Source: Candidatus Nomurabacteria bacterium CG_4_9_14_0_2_um_filter_32_10
GTDB lineage: Bacteria > Patescibacteriota > Minisyncoccia > Phycocordibacterales > UBA9973
DNA length: 20,790 bases
Assembly (NCBI GenBank): GCA_002788475.1
Contig: PFRK01000015.1
Span: 1 to 20,790, forward strand
Reading direction: 5' to 3'
Shown here: positions 5,529 to 12,526 of the stretch, one piece after another
How positions within the stretch are numbered: position 1 is the first letter of the stretch
Layout of the letters: every line of letters starts with the position of its first letter
Made by a program: the position numbers and the translations under genes
Notes under the pieces: model-generated
Told to the model about the DNA's origin: nothing
The model's input: the letters and a program-made list of their open reading frames with translations, nothing else
Databases searched by the model: none

Positions 5529-6101
5529 TTAAACTCTTTCTACATATTCTCCAGTTTCAGTGTTTAAACGAATTGTATCCCCTTCTTCTATAAACATCGG
5601 AGCGTTTATAGTCGTACCATTTTCTAAGGTAATTATTTTATTACCACTTTTAGAAGTATCTCCACGGACAGCCGGAGGGGCTTCTTTTACTTTAAATTCC
5701 ATTTTAATAGGCAAAGTTATTTTTATTGTTTTTTCTTCTCCATCATCATCCCAAACTAAAGCGGTAACATTTCCATTTTCTCTAAAAAATTTTTCAGCAT
5801 CACCTACGAGAGCTGAATCTAATTCAAATCTATTTTTAGGATTATCTATATCACAAAACCAATATTCACCTCTATTATGATAAAGAAATTTTACTTCTCT
5901 CTTTTCTATATCTGCTTCGTCCGCTGTATCTGATACATGAAAAGTAGCTGCTATTGTTTTGCCAGAAATTAAACTTTTTAATTTAACTTGATTTTGTGGT
6001 TTTCTCTGTTGAGTTCGCGCAACATGTGAATCTATTATTTCACATGGCTCATTATTATAAATAATTATTTTTTTTTCTCTAATTTCGTTATATTGAAGCA
6101 T
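5529..6101 (-). CDS. efp: Elongation factor P
   Basis: Relieves ribosome stalling at polyproline by entering the E site and contacting the P-site tRNA. 190 aa, the usual length. There is a KOW-like N-terminal domain (about 1-65), a central OB domain (about 66-125, containing YWFCDIDN) and a C-terminal OB domain with the family signature region ending INAPMFIEEGDTIRLNTETGEYVERV. The tip loop, which carries a modified Lys or Arg in studied EF-Ps, reads HVARTQQRKPQNQVKLK. By simple alignment from VKL, the modified position falls on Gln, with Arg and Lys next to it. It is the last gene of the leftward rpsF-ssb-rpsR-efp block, 51 bp after rpsR. TAAATA (complement 6108-6113) could give its own promoter. 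Confidence 0.95.
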   Translation of the reverse strand: MLQYNEIREKKIIIYNNEPCEIIDSHVARTQQRKPQNQVKLKSLISGKTIAATFHVSDTADEADIEKREVKFLYHNRGEYWFCDIDNPKNRFELDSALVGDAEKFFRENGNVTALVWDDDGEEKTIKITLPIKMEFKVKEAPPAVRGDTSKSGNKIITLENGTTINAPMFIEEGDTIRLNTETGEYVERV

Positions 6102-6152
6102 GTCTTCTATTTAGTAAAAATTTTATTTCTAATTAACCTTATAATTTTTTTC

Positions 6153-6353
6153 TTATTTAGCAACGAAAGGAAGCAAGCCCAAAAATCTAGCATTTTTGAT
6201 AGCACCAGCGAGTTGGCGCTGATTTTTTGCCGTCACACCAGTACGTTTGTGATTCATTATTTTGCCACTAGGATTTAAAAATTTTTTTAAAATTTCAATA
6301 TCTTTATAATCTATATATTTTATATTATTTGCTGAAAAATAATCTTGTTTCAT
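6153..6353 (-). CDS. rpsR: 30S ribosomal protein bS18
   Basis: 66 aa, typical short S18. It has the conserved core IDYKDIEILKKFLNPSGKI, then RRTG-like KRTGVTAKNQRQLAGAIKNARFLGLLPF (quoted as KRTGV, RQLAGAIKNARFLGLLPF). It pairs with S6 on the platform of the small subunit; its place after rpsF and ssb is the classic bacterial order. The start ATG (6351-6353) abuts the left arm of a long-range inverted repeat (6352-6365/6442-6455) that fills the ssb-rpsR gap. This could affect initiation. Confidence 0.96.
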   Translation of the reverse strand: MKQDYFSANNIKYIDYKDIEILKKFLNPSGKIMNHKRTGVTAKNQRQLAGAIKNARFLGLLPFVAK

Positions 6354-6455
6354 CCCGAACGAAATAAAAGTGTATTTTTTTACTTCTATTTAATTAATGT
6401 TTAATAATAAATTTTTATTCCCGTGATAACATATAAAATGAATTTCGTACGGGAT
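6352..6455. repeat. Long-range inverted repeat spanning the rpsR leader
   Basis: ATCCCGAACGAAAT (6352-6365) and ATTTCGTACGGGAT (6442-6455) are complementary at 13 of 14 positions. The AT-rich interior of about 75 bp has only weak pairing. One arm includes two bases of the rpsR start codon, so in mRNA the initiation region could be paired. Confidence 0.55.
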
Positions 6456-6464
6456 CTCATTCAA

Positions 6465-6923
6465 TTAAAATGGTATATCTTCGGGATTAATGTCTTCTTC
6501 TGGATATTCTATAGTATCAATCTCTTCAGAATCTTTTTTACCTGATGCTTTAGGCTCTGAACTCTGTGCTGTTGCACCTGTGTTTGAACCTCCGCTCTTC
6601 GGTCCAAATTGTGTACGGTCTGCGACTATTTCTGTACGATATTTTTTCTCCCCACTTGTCTTATCTTCCCAACTTCTTGTTTGCATTCTTCCCTCAACTA
6701 ATATAGAACTTCCCTTTTTCATATACTGTGCGACTGTCTCTGCTTGGCGCCCAAAAACTACAACATTGTGATAATCTGTAGCTTCTTGACGTGCACCTGC
6801 CTTATCTTTCCAAACACGATTTGTAGCAAGAGAAAACGTACAAACTTTTATTCCAGATGGGAGAGAACGAAGTTCCGGATCACGAGTAAGATTTCCTATT
6901 AAAATTGCTTTATTTAAATACAT
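6465..6923 (-). CDS. ssb: Single-stranded DNA-binding protein
   Basis: 152 aa. The N-terminal OB fold (about 1-105) has the standard pattern NKAILIGNLTRDPELR, VCTFSLATNR, YHNVVVFGRQAETV, YMKKGSSILVEGRMQTRSWED. Next comes a flexible Ser/Gly/Thr-rich linker and then an acidic tail ending EDIPF, the protein-interaction tip that recruits repair enzymes such as RecO. It lies between rpsF and rpsR, as in most bacteria. No Shine-Dalgarno is seen. A CTAG-rich repeat separates it from rpsF. Confidence 0.97.
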   Translation of the reverse strand: MYLNKAILIGNLTRDPELRSLPSGIKVCTFSLATNRVWKDKAGARQEATDYHNVVVFGRQAETVAQYMKKGSSILVEGRMQTRSWEDKTSGEKKYRTEIVADRTQFGPKSGGSNTGATAQSSEPKASGKKDSEEIDTIEYPEEDINPEDIPF

Positions 6924-6935
6924 ATAAATTAGGTT

Positions 6936-6982
6936 TCAGGTTCTAGCTTATAGCTTCTAGTCACTAGAAACTAGCCCCTAGT
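6936..6982. repeat. CTAG-rich hairpin patch between rpsF and ssb
   Basis: TTCTAG-TCA-CTAGAA and AACTAG/CTAGTT pairings within a CTAG-rich stretch related to 183-218. It lies inside the ribosomal operon and may affect message stability or simply be a tolerated repeat. Confidence 0.5.
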
Positions 6983-6992
6983 TAACTAATAA

Positions 6993-7481
6993 TTAAATTG
7001 CAACCATAGCTTCTATTTCTTTGTCTATCTCTTCTTTGTCGATAGGAAGAGATGCTGTATTTTCTCCTTCTTTCTTAAGAATCGGCATTTTTCTTCTGGA
7101 ATCTCTGTGTATAAATCTTTTTGTAGCGATAGTATTCTCTTTTACCGTTTTTAAAATCAAAAATCTAATAAAATTCGAATCAATATCAAGTTTTTTCTTT
7201 AATTCTCCTATTTTGTCTGCACTCATTCCAAATTTAACCCAACCAAAATATGCTGTATCAAATTTATTTCGTACATTTTGAGTCACTTTATACATTGTAT
7301 AAGCCAATGTTATCATCTTAGGCATTTCATCTGAAATAATTTCTCCACCTAAACTAACAACAAGGTCTTTCAATTTACTATAAATTACCGGCATTTCTTC
7401 TAAAGAAATACTCGGTGACAAGAGATAACCAACCTCATAGATACGAGGCTCTATTCCTAAATCTTCACTATTATTTTCCAT
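6993..7481 (-). CDS. rpsF: 30S ribosomal protein bS6
   Basis: 162 aa. The S6 ferredoxin-like core is seen in YEVGYLLSPSIS at the start, LVVSLGGEIISDEMPKMITLAYTMYK in the middle (quoted as LVVSLGGEI and ITLAYTMYK) and SNFIRFLILKT at about 100-113. After it comes a charged C-terminal extension (about 115-162), longer than E. coli S6 before its glutamate tail. It binds S18 and heads the rpsF-ssb-rpsR-efp block. Its leader is copy 2 of the roughly 130-bp multi-hairpin unit, so it shares 5' sequence with the unrelated Ig-like gene at 3791. Confidence 0.95.
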   Translation of the reverse strand: MENNSEDLGIEPRIYEVGYLLSPSISLEEMPVIYSKLKDLVVSLGGEIISDEMPKMITLAYTMYKVTQNVRNKFDTAYFGWVKFGMSADKIGELKKKLDIDSNFIRFLILKTVKENTIATKRFIHRDSRRKMPILKKEGENTASLPIDKEEIDKEIEAMVAI

Positions 7482-7612
7482 TTGAATGATTTTTAATGAA
7501 CGTAGTGAATATAAAAATCTTCACCCTGTTAAATATCCTTTGAACAATTTTTGTTCTGCAAAAATTATTTAACAGGGTTATATTAAAATATAGTCGCTTC
7601 GCTCGTTATTTT
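7482..7612 (-). repeat. Multi-hairpin repeat unit, copy 2 (rpsF leader)
   Basis: The complement aligns to 3661-3790 along its whole length. Palindrome arms are ACCCTGTTAAAT (7523-7534) and ATTTAACAGGGT (7567-7578), perfectly complementary, enclosing GAACA/TGTTC. The GATTTTTA/TAAAAATC hairpin and TATATT (complement 7508-7513) are conserved in position. It ends two bases before the rpsF ATG. Confidence 0.8.
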
Positions 7613-7616
7613 AATT

Positions 7617-7705
7617 AATATAATCTCACTACGGACCTTTACCCGACCTATGGCGGGTTTGTGTTCCGACTTCAAGGTCGGAACAAATGAGACTTAAATA
7701 TATTA
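7617..7705. repeat. Stem-enclosed double hairpin between tatD and rpsF
   Basis: GTTCCGAC-TTCAAG-GTCGGAAC (7663-7684, 8 bp perfect) and ACCCG/CGGGT (7641-7645/7654-7658) are enclosed by TCTCA/TGAGA (7624-7628/7688-7692) and AT-rich flanks that continue the pairing imperfectly. It follows the tatD stop codon on the leftward strand. It may end tatD transcription, though no T-run is seen. Confidence 0.6.
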
Positions 7706-7717
7706 GCAATTTCCACT

Positions 7718-8581
7718 CTAAATGTCAAAAATCCGTTTAGCATTTTCTACTATAGCTTTCGCAACTTCAACCTCAGAAAGACCCCTAATCTCAGCAATTT
7801 TTTTTACTATCTCTTTAACATAAGATGGCTCATTACGTTTGCCACGATAAGGTACCGGCGCCATATAAGGAGAATCTGTATCTGATAAAATCATATTAAG
7901 AGGAATATTTTTTATTATTTCTTCATATTCACAATTCCTCCCATTTTTTCTTGGAGGATATGTAATAGCTCCAGTGAAAGAAATCATAAAACCAATTAAT
8001 ATAAAATCTTTAGCATTTTCTAGACTACCTTCAAAAAAATGAATCACCCCTTTTACCTTCGCATATTTTTTTAAAATTTCCAATATATCAATATACGCAT
8101 TTTTACTCTCATCTTCATAATTATTCCTCACATGAATCATTAATGGTTTTTTTACTTCATTGGCAAGTTCTATTTGTTCAATAAATGCTTCCTTTTGTTT
8201 CTTTATAGATTCTTCGTCCATATGATAATAATCGAGACCACATTCACCTATAGCAACAACTTTCGGATCTTTGAGGAGTTCTCTATAAGTATTTTTATCA
8301 AAAACTTCACCTCGGGAAGTAAATTCTTTTCCTTCGGCTCCTAATTCTTTTTCATCATGAAATGATTTACCTGTATGTATCGGATGTAAACCAATGATTG
8401 CAAAAACTCCCTCTTGATATCTATGGGCTAATTTTATGGCAGCAAGAGAAGTGTCAATCTGAGTACCAACATTAAAAAACCAAGTCTCACTATCTAGGGC
8501 CCTACGAATAACAGCGTCTTGATCTTCCTCAAAGACTTTAAAATTTACATGGGAATGTACATCTATATATTTGGGCGTCAT
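7718..8581 (-). CDS. tatD: TatD-family metal-dependent hydrolase (DNase)
   Basis: Amidohydrolase-superfamily TIM barrel; members act as 3'-5' exonucleases or deoxyribonucleases. 287 aa from the ATG at 8581, close to the family's 260-265. Metal ligands are visible: HSH (H9, H11) near the N-terminus, Glu in IGECGLDYY, His in MIHVRN, His in GVIHFF and Asp in SDTDSPYM. The frame stays open to 8638, but the extra 19 residues would be encoded by the 43-bp hairpin of the transposase unit, so I start at MTPKYIDVHSH. It lies 19 bp after the transposase stop on the same strand. The gap is occupied by the outer part of that hairpin, so its own promoter is uncertain (weak TGTAAT, complement 8588-8593). 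Confidence 0.92.
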   Translation of the reverse strand: MTPKYIDVHSHVNFKVFEEDQDAVIRRALDSETWFFNVGTQIDTSLAAIKLAHRYQEGVFAIIGLHPIHTGKSFHDEKELGAEGKEFTSRGEVFDKNTYRELLKDPKVVAIGECGLDYYHMDEESIKKQKEAFIEQIELANEVKKPLMIHVRNNYEDESKNAYIDILEILKKYAKVKGVIHFFEGSLENAKDFILIGFMISFTGAITYPPRKNGRNCEYEEIIKNIPLNMILSDTDSPYMAPVPYRGKRNEPSYVKEIVKKIAEIRGLSEVEVAKAIVENAKRIFDI

Positions 8582-8590
8582 ATCAAAATT

Positions 8591-8633
8591 ACAGAAGAAA
8601 TTACACAGGGTTCCCCTGTGTAATTTCTTCTGT
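8591..8633. repeat. Perfect 43-bp REP-like hairpin at the 3' end of the transposase
   Basis: 20-nt arms ACAGAAGAAATTACACAGGG (8591-8610) and its exact complement (8614-8633) around loop TTC. The central 23 bp (8602-8624) recur exactly at 9309-9331. It contains the transposase stop codon (8601-8603) and its last ten codons. Confidence 0.9.
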
Positions 8634-9293
8634 TTCATAATTTAACCAATCATCGACCATTGTTTTTAGATATTCTTTTTCAGTTTTATATTCTTTTATA
8701 TATTCTGGAAAATTAGAAGGTGCTGTAACGATAGCACTATTTTTCTTATATTCCCCTACACTTGAATATTCATAATTTAAAATAAACTCTCTCAAAGAAT
8801 CAAAATTCTTTGGCCCATATTTTCTCCAATTTTTATCTTTCAATTTTGCTGGATTTAGATGTATATAAGAATATATATATTTCAAATATTCATCTGTATC
8901 AAGATATTGTGATTTAAATGCTCCCTGGAAAAGTGCACCATTTCTTTTGTTTTTTATATTAAAGTACATAGAATATGCTGTTTCTAATTTAAGCATAAAC
9001 TTAGAAAGTCCCCCCTCTACCAAAGGAGTAAGTAATAAATGAAAATGATTCGGCATTAAACAATAAGCTCCGATAGCTACAATTGGATCATCTCTCTTTA
9101 TTTTAAATAATTCATTAAAATTTTTCCCTCGTAGCAAATCTCTTATTTTAAGATTTTCACTCGTGTTTAAAACATGCAACAAGAGAGTAAATCTATCATA
9201 GTCATGCTTATTAGAAAAAATTATACGTTTATCAACACCACGATTATATATATGATAAAATTTACCCTCCACAAATGAAATTTTTCTTTCCAT
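8601..9293 (-). CDS. REP-associated tyrosine transposase (RAYT, Y1/HUH family)
   Basis: IS200/IS605-related Y1 transposase (TnpA_REP type) that nicks single-stranded DNA at palindromes. 230 aa. It has an N-terminal YHIYNRGVDKR-like segment (about 13-23), the HUH metal motif MPNHFHLL (H83, H85), LFQGAFKSQY (121-130) and the tyrosine helix YSYIHLNP (probable nucleophile Y143 or Y141). The catalytic features look complete. The gene is flanked by identical 23-bp palindrome cores (8602-8624 and 9309-9331), the hallmark of a RAYT with its REP sequences. Residues 221-230 and the stop are written in the downstream hairpin. An extended -10, TGGTATACT (complement 9300-9308), places +1 on the ATG, so the message is probably leaderless. 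It could be domesticated or recently mobile. Confidence 0.93.
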   Translation of the reverse strand: MERKISFVEGKFYHIYNRGVDKRIIFSNKHDYDRFTLLLHVLNTSENLKIRDLLRGKNFNELFKIKRDDPIVAIGAYCLMPNHFHLLLTPLVEGGLSKFMLKLETAYSMYFNIKNKRNGALFQGAFKSQYLDTDEYLKYIYSYIHLNPAKLKDKNWRKYGPKNFDSLREFILNYEYSSVGEYKKNSAIVTAPSNFPEYIKEYKTEKEYLKTMVDDWLNYETEEITQGNPV

Positions 9294-9299
9294 AAATAT

Positions 9300-9308
9300 A
9301 GTATACCA
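9300..9308 (-). promoter_or_regulatory. RAYT extended -10, leaderless spacing
   Basis: The complement reads TGGTATACT; +1 falls at 9293, the A of the ATG. The upstream REP hairpin starts at the next base (9309), so the polymerase -35 contact would lie in the palindrome. Confidence 0.6.
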
Positions 9309-9331
9309 TACACAGGGTTCCCCTGTGTAAT
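9309..9331. repeat. REP-like palindrome upstream of the transposase
   Basis: TACACAGGG-TTC-CCCTGTGTA, followed by AT; identical over 23 bp to 8602-8624 and in the same orientation. The arms are 9 bp here versus 20 bp at the other copy. Confidence 0.9.
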
Positions 9332-9343
9332 CCCTTGTATGAT

Positions 9344-9934
9344 TTATGACTTTAAATCATTAATATAATTTTTCAAAAACTCATATCTTGGTTTAGCTTC
9401 CTCTTTAATCTTATCAAATAAAATTTTGTTATATAAATCTCTATCTATCTTGAGCAACGCCCATTCTTTTGCTTTCTGTAAAGAATCTCTCCTAGCAAAT
9501 TCTATTATTCTATTTTCATAAAAATTAGAAATCAAATGAGCATAGGCGTCTGCTGTAGCTAAGATTTTCCCTTCTATGGTTTTGGGAATCTCTCCGTTGT
9601 GACAACTATGATATCTTAAAGCATCATTAACTATAATCTCAATTTCTTTTTCAGAAAAACCTGAGGCCGTCAAAAAATCTTTAGCTATTTCATAACTTTT
9701 CTCCTCATAGGCAATATTCTCTCTCGGCATTACTGCATCCGCAATATCGTGCAATAACGCACTAGCTATAACTAATTTCTTATTGGCATTGTATTTTTTA
9801 GAAAATTTCTTAGCAATTTTAGCTACGAGATAAATATGATCAGTAAAAAGATAATCTGCCCACTCATCACGATTATCATTTTTAGCCTTATACAATTTAT
9901 TTATTTTTCTTTTTAGTTTAAAAAGTTTCAACAT
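9344..9934 (-). CDS. HD-domain phosphohydrolase
   Basis: 196 aa metal-dependent phosphohydrolase of the HD superfamily; the substrate cannot be read from sequence but is often a nucleotide. The ligand set is visible: H33 (TDHIYLVAK), HD at 62-63 (LLHDIAD), H109 and H112 (RYHSCH), D129 (ATADAYAH). The N-terminus is basic and helical (KLFKLKRKINKLYK). The start lies 2 bp after the metG stop, so it is probably co-translated with the PerM-metG transcript. A role in nucleotide cleanup or tRNA-related metabolism is only guilt by neighbourhood. Confidence 0.88.
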   Translation of the reverse strand: MLKLFKLKRKINKLYKAKNDNRDEWADYLFTDHIYLVAKIAKKFSKKYNANKKLVIASALLHDIADAVMPRENIAYEEKSYEIAKDFLTASGFSEKEIEIIVNDALRYHSCHNGEIPKTIEGKILATADAYAHLISNFYENRIIEFARRDSLQKAKEWALLKIDRDLYNKILFDKIKEEAKPRYEFLKNYINDLKS

Positions 9935-9936
9935 AC

Positions 9937-11376
9937 TTATTCCTTCCTTAAAAACAGTGGCGATTCTGGTTTTTTATTTTCTCTTATTAATTTCTTTAAC
10001 TTTTCATTTGTCTCTGGCATTATTGGATTTAACATTCTTGCAATGATATAAAGCTCTAAAACTAATTCACTAATTAATTTTTTACCTTGCTCTTCATTTA
10101 TTTTTATTACTTTAAAAGGCTCAGTCTCCTGAATTTTTTTATCAAGATTTTGTATTTTATCCCAGATATAATCCATCACTTTTTTAATATCAAAAGTTTC
10201 ATATATTTCAAAATACTCTGTAAAATCAGTTTTTTCTGGAATTTCTGGACATTTATCTAAATATTTTTCAGAAAGTGTAAGAATTCTTGAAGATAAATTC
10301 CCCAAACCATTGGCTAAACCTGAATTATACGAATCTTTAAATCGCTCTAATGTAAATGGACTATCTTCAAAAGAAGATACTTCTCTAAGCAAAAAATAAC
10401 GAAGTGCGTCGGTCCCATATTCTTTAACTATATCTCTAGGATCAATAACATTTCCAAGTGTTTTTGACATTCTTATTCCACCCTCACCTGTTATAAAACC
10501 ATCTACTATTATTTGATGTGAATTTGGTAGGCCTGCAGCAAAAAGCATCGCTTGCCACATAGCTCCCTGAAAACGAGTATTATCTTTCCCGCAATATTGT
10601 GTAGGTTTTCCATTTACCCAATATTTTTCAAAATTTTCTAAATTATCTGGCCAACCAAGTGTAGAAATATAATTTACCAATGCATCAAACCACACATACA
10701 TCACTTGAGTATCATCTCCAGGTACAGATATCCCCCATGGCATTTTATCTTTCAGTCTAGAAATTGAAAAATCTTGCAATCCATTTTTTACAAAAGTTTT
10801 TATTTCATTAAAACGAAAATCTGGAATTATAAAATCTAGATTTTTTTCATAAAAATCAAGAAGTTTGTCTCCAAAAGCTGAATATTTGAAAAAATAATTC
10901 TCTTCATTTATTATAGAAACTTTTATACCCGGATGTTCTCTACATTCATCATTTTCTAATTCAGAATCTGTCTTTTCGCTTTCACAACCAATGCAATACT
11001 TTGCTTCATAATTTTTCTTATAAATAAAACCGTTTTGTGCGACAAGTTCCCAAAAATGTTGTGCTGATTTTATATGATGTTCATCGGTGGTACGAATAAA
11101 ATGAACATCTTCACTTACTCCAAACATTTTTAATTGTTCTTTAAAAGTAATAAAACCTTGATTTACAAATTCTTGCACTGCTAAATTCTTTTCTTTCGCT
11201 TTTTCATAAATTTTGATTCCGTGTTCATCCGTACCAGTATTAAAATACACATCAAATCCGATAAGTTTTTTATAACGAGCAATGGTATCAACACGAACAA
11301 ATTCAAGTGCATGCCCCATATGAAGAGGCGCATTTACATAAGGTAGGGTTGTAGTAATATAAAAACTATTTTTCAT
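9937..11376 (-). CDS. metG: Methionyl-tRNA synthetase
   Basis: Charges tRNA-Met. 479 aa class I synthetase. The HIGH box is HMGH (19-22). A connective-peptide zinc knuckle has C128, C131, C145 and H148. The KMSKS loop reads RMSKT (about 302-306), and the helical anticodon domain has the usual FxxxxYxxGLANGLGNLSSR pattern. No C-terminal tRNA-binding (EMAP-like) extension is present, making it a short form. The start ATG overlaps the end of the upstream membrane-protein gene by 11 bp, indicating translational coupling. The HD gene follows after 2 bp. Confidence 0.96.
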   Translation of the reverse strand: MKNSFYITTTLPYVNAPLHMGHALEFVRVDTIARYKKLIGFDVYFNTGTDEHGIKIYEKAKEKNLAVQEFVNQGFITFKEQLKMFGVSEDVHFIRTTDEHHIKSAQHFWELVAQNGFIYKKNYEAKYCIGCESEKTDSELENDECREHPGIKVSIINEENYFFKYSAFGDKLLDFYEKNLDFIIPDFRFNEIKTFVKNGLQDFSISRLKDKMPWGISVPGDDTQVMYVWFDALVNYISTLGWPDNLENFEKYWVNGKPTQYCGKDNTRFQGAMWQAMLFAAGLPNSHQIIVDGFITGEGGIRMSKTLGNVIDPRDIVKEYGTDALRYFLLREVSSFEDSPFTLERFKDSYNSGLANGLGNLSSRILTLSEKYLDKCPEIPEKTDFTEYFEIYETFDIKKVMDYIWDKIQNLDKKIQETEPFKVIKINEEQGKKLISELVLELYIIARMLNPIMPETNEKLKKLIRENKKPESPLFLRKE

Positions 11377-12442
11377 TTTTTATTCTAGAAGAAATTTTCT
11401 TTTTTTCGAGATCACTCATCAATTCCATTATAAAAACAGCGACGGGAATAGCAAGAACTAATCCCCAAAATCCACCTAATTCAAAACCCACTAATGCAGC
11501 AATAATCACTACCAACGGAGAGAGACCCACCACACTTTTTATAACAAGAGGAGCAAAGAGAAAAACTTCAAATTGATGAAGTATAATATAAGCTCCACCG
11601 ACCATTAAGGCAGTTGAAATCCCTCCCGAGAGATAAGAAAAAGAAATAGCTGGAACAAGTGCGACTAATATACCATAAGGCACAAGCTCCATTACTCCTG
11701 CAATAATAGATAAAAGTAGGGCATATTGAATTCCCATGATGGATAGCATTAAATAAGTCAAAATGGTTATAAGAATACCAAGCAACATTTGCCCCTTCAT
11801 CCAAAGAGCAATCTTACGACGTGAACGTTCCCATAAATCAACTGCATACTCTTCGTATTCTACAGGTAAAATAATTCTTAAAAATTTTTCTATCCCTTTT
11901 TCTTGAATAGAAAGATAAAAAGAAATAAGAACAATAAGTATCACATTAAAAACACTTCCGAATGCCACAGAAAGTGTTTGAAAAAATCCTCCAGAAAGAT
12001 TTGTAACAAAAGCTTTAGAAGTATCAAGCAAATTCGTAAGAGATAAACTATGCGAAAGATTATTTATAATATCTTTAGCACCTCCAAATGCATCATTTTT
12101 AAAATAATTTACAATCGAAGAATCTGGAAGATAAGAAGAAAGAAAAACAGAAAAATTATAAAGTTCTGTTATCAAGAGTGGAGCAAAAAGATAAAATAGA
12201 AAAGCCAAAAAAAGAATCGAAGAAATATATATAATAACAACACCAAAAACTCGGTTAATTTTTATTTTTTTGAAATGAGGAACTGCCGATTCTACAAAAG
12301 AAGCTATTATAATAGCAGTCAAAATAACCAGAAGTAAATCTCGCAAAAACCAAAGCAAGAAAAATCCAATTGCAACCAAAAAGAATCGAATTATTGTACT
12401 AGTATTTATTGAAATAGAAGCGAATTGGTTCTTTCCAAACAT
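11366..12442 (-). CDS. AI-2E/PerM-family membrane transporter
   Basis: 358 aa polytopic membrane protein of the AI-2 exporter/PerM family (members studied export signals or act as Na+/H+ antiporters). N-terminal helices cover about residues 15-45 and 50-85. A soluble loop (about 90-145) is followed by several C-terminal helices with the family motif LLSIIAGVMELVPYGILVALVPA (seen as AGVMELVPYG) and a final GLVLAIPVAVFIMELM. The frame opens six codons earlier (12460), but TGCTATTAT (complement 12449-12457) puts +1 exactly on the A of the ATG at 12442. Substrate unknown. It is first in the PerM-metG-HD unit. Confidence 0.9.
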   Translation of the reverse strand: MFGKNQFASISINTSTIIRFFLVAIGFFLLWFLRDLLLVILTAIIIASFVESAVPHFKKIKINRVFGVVIIYISSILFLAFLFYLFAPLLITELYNFSVFLSSYLPDSSIVNYFKNDAFGGAKDIINNLSHSLSLTNLLDTSKAFVTNLSGGFFQTLSVAFGSVFNVILIVLISFYLSIQEKGIEKFLRIILPVEYEEYAVDLWERSRRKIALWMKGQMLLGILITILTYLMLSIMGIQYALLLSIIAGVMELVPYGILVALVPAISFSYLSGGISTALMVGGAYIILHQFEVFLFAPLVIKSVVGLSPLVVIIAALVGFELGGFWGLVLAIPVAVFIMELMSDLEKKKISSRIKNEK

Positions 12443-12448
12443 ATAAAT

Positions 12449-12457
12449 ATAATAGCA
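12449..12457 (-). promoter_or_regulatory. Extended -10 of the PerM-metG-HD unit
   Basis: The complement reads TGCTATTAT. TTGGGG (complement 12472-12477) lies 17 bp upstream, inside the palindromic repeat 12467-12522. +1 equals the A of ATG 12442. Confidence 0.6.
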
Positions 12458-12466
12458 CAAAATTTA

Positions 12467-12522
12467 CCTCTCCCCAACCCCTCTCCATAATTTAAATTAT
12501 GGAGAGGGGCAAAGGGGTGAGG
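12467..12522. repeat. CCTCTCCCC palindromic repeat, second copy of the 103-174 type
   Basis: Outer arms CCTCTCCCC/GGGGTGAGG (12467-12475/12514-12522, one T-T mismatch) enclose 16-nt arms CCCCTCTCCATAATTT (12478-12493) and its exact complement (12494-12509). It fills the M16-PerM spacer. Confidence 0.8.
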
Positions 12523-12526
12523 CCAC

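Noticed and set aside
7482..7580. Known S6:S18-binding leader motif in rpsF
   Set aside because: I could not find the CCG-containing bulged hairpin described for that motif, and the leader is instead a repeat shared with an unrelated gene.
8582..8638. 19-residue N-terminal extension of TatD
   Set aside because: It translates the transposase hairpin; the TatD fold begins at MTPKYIDVHSH.
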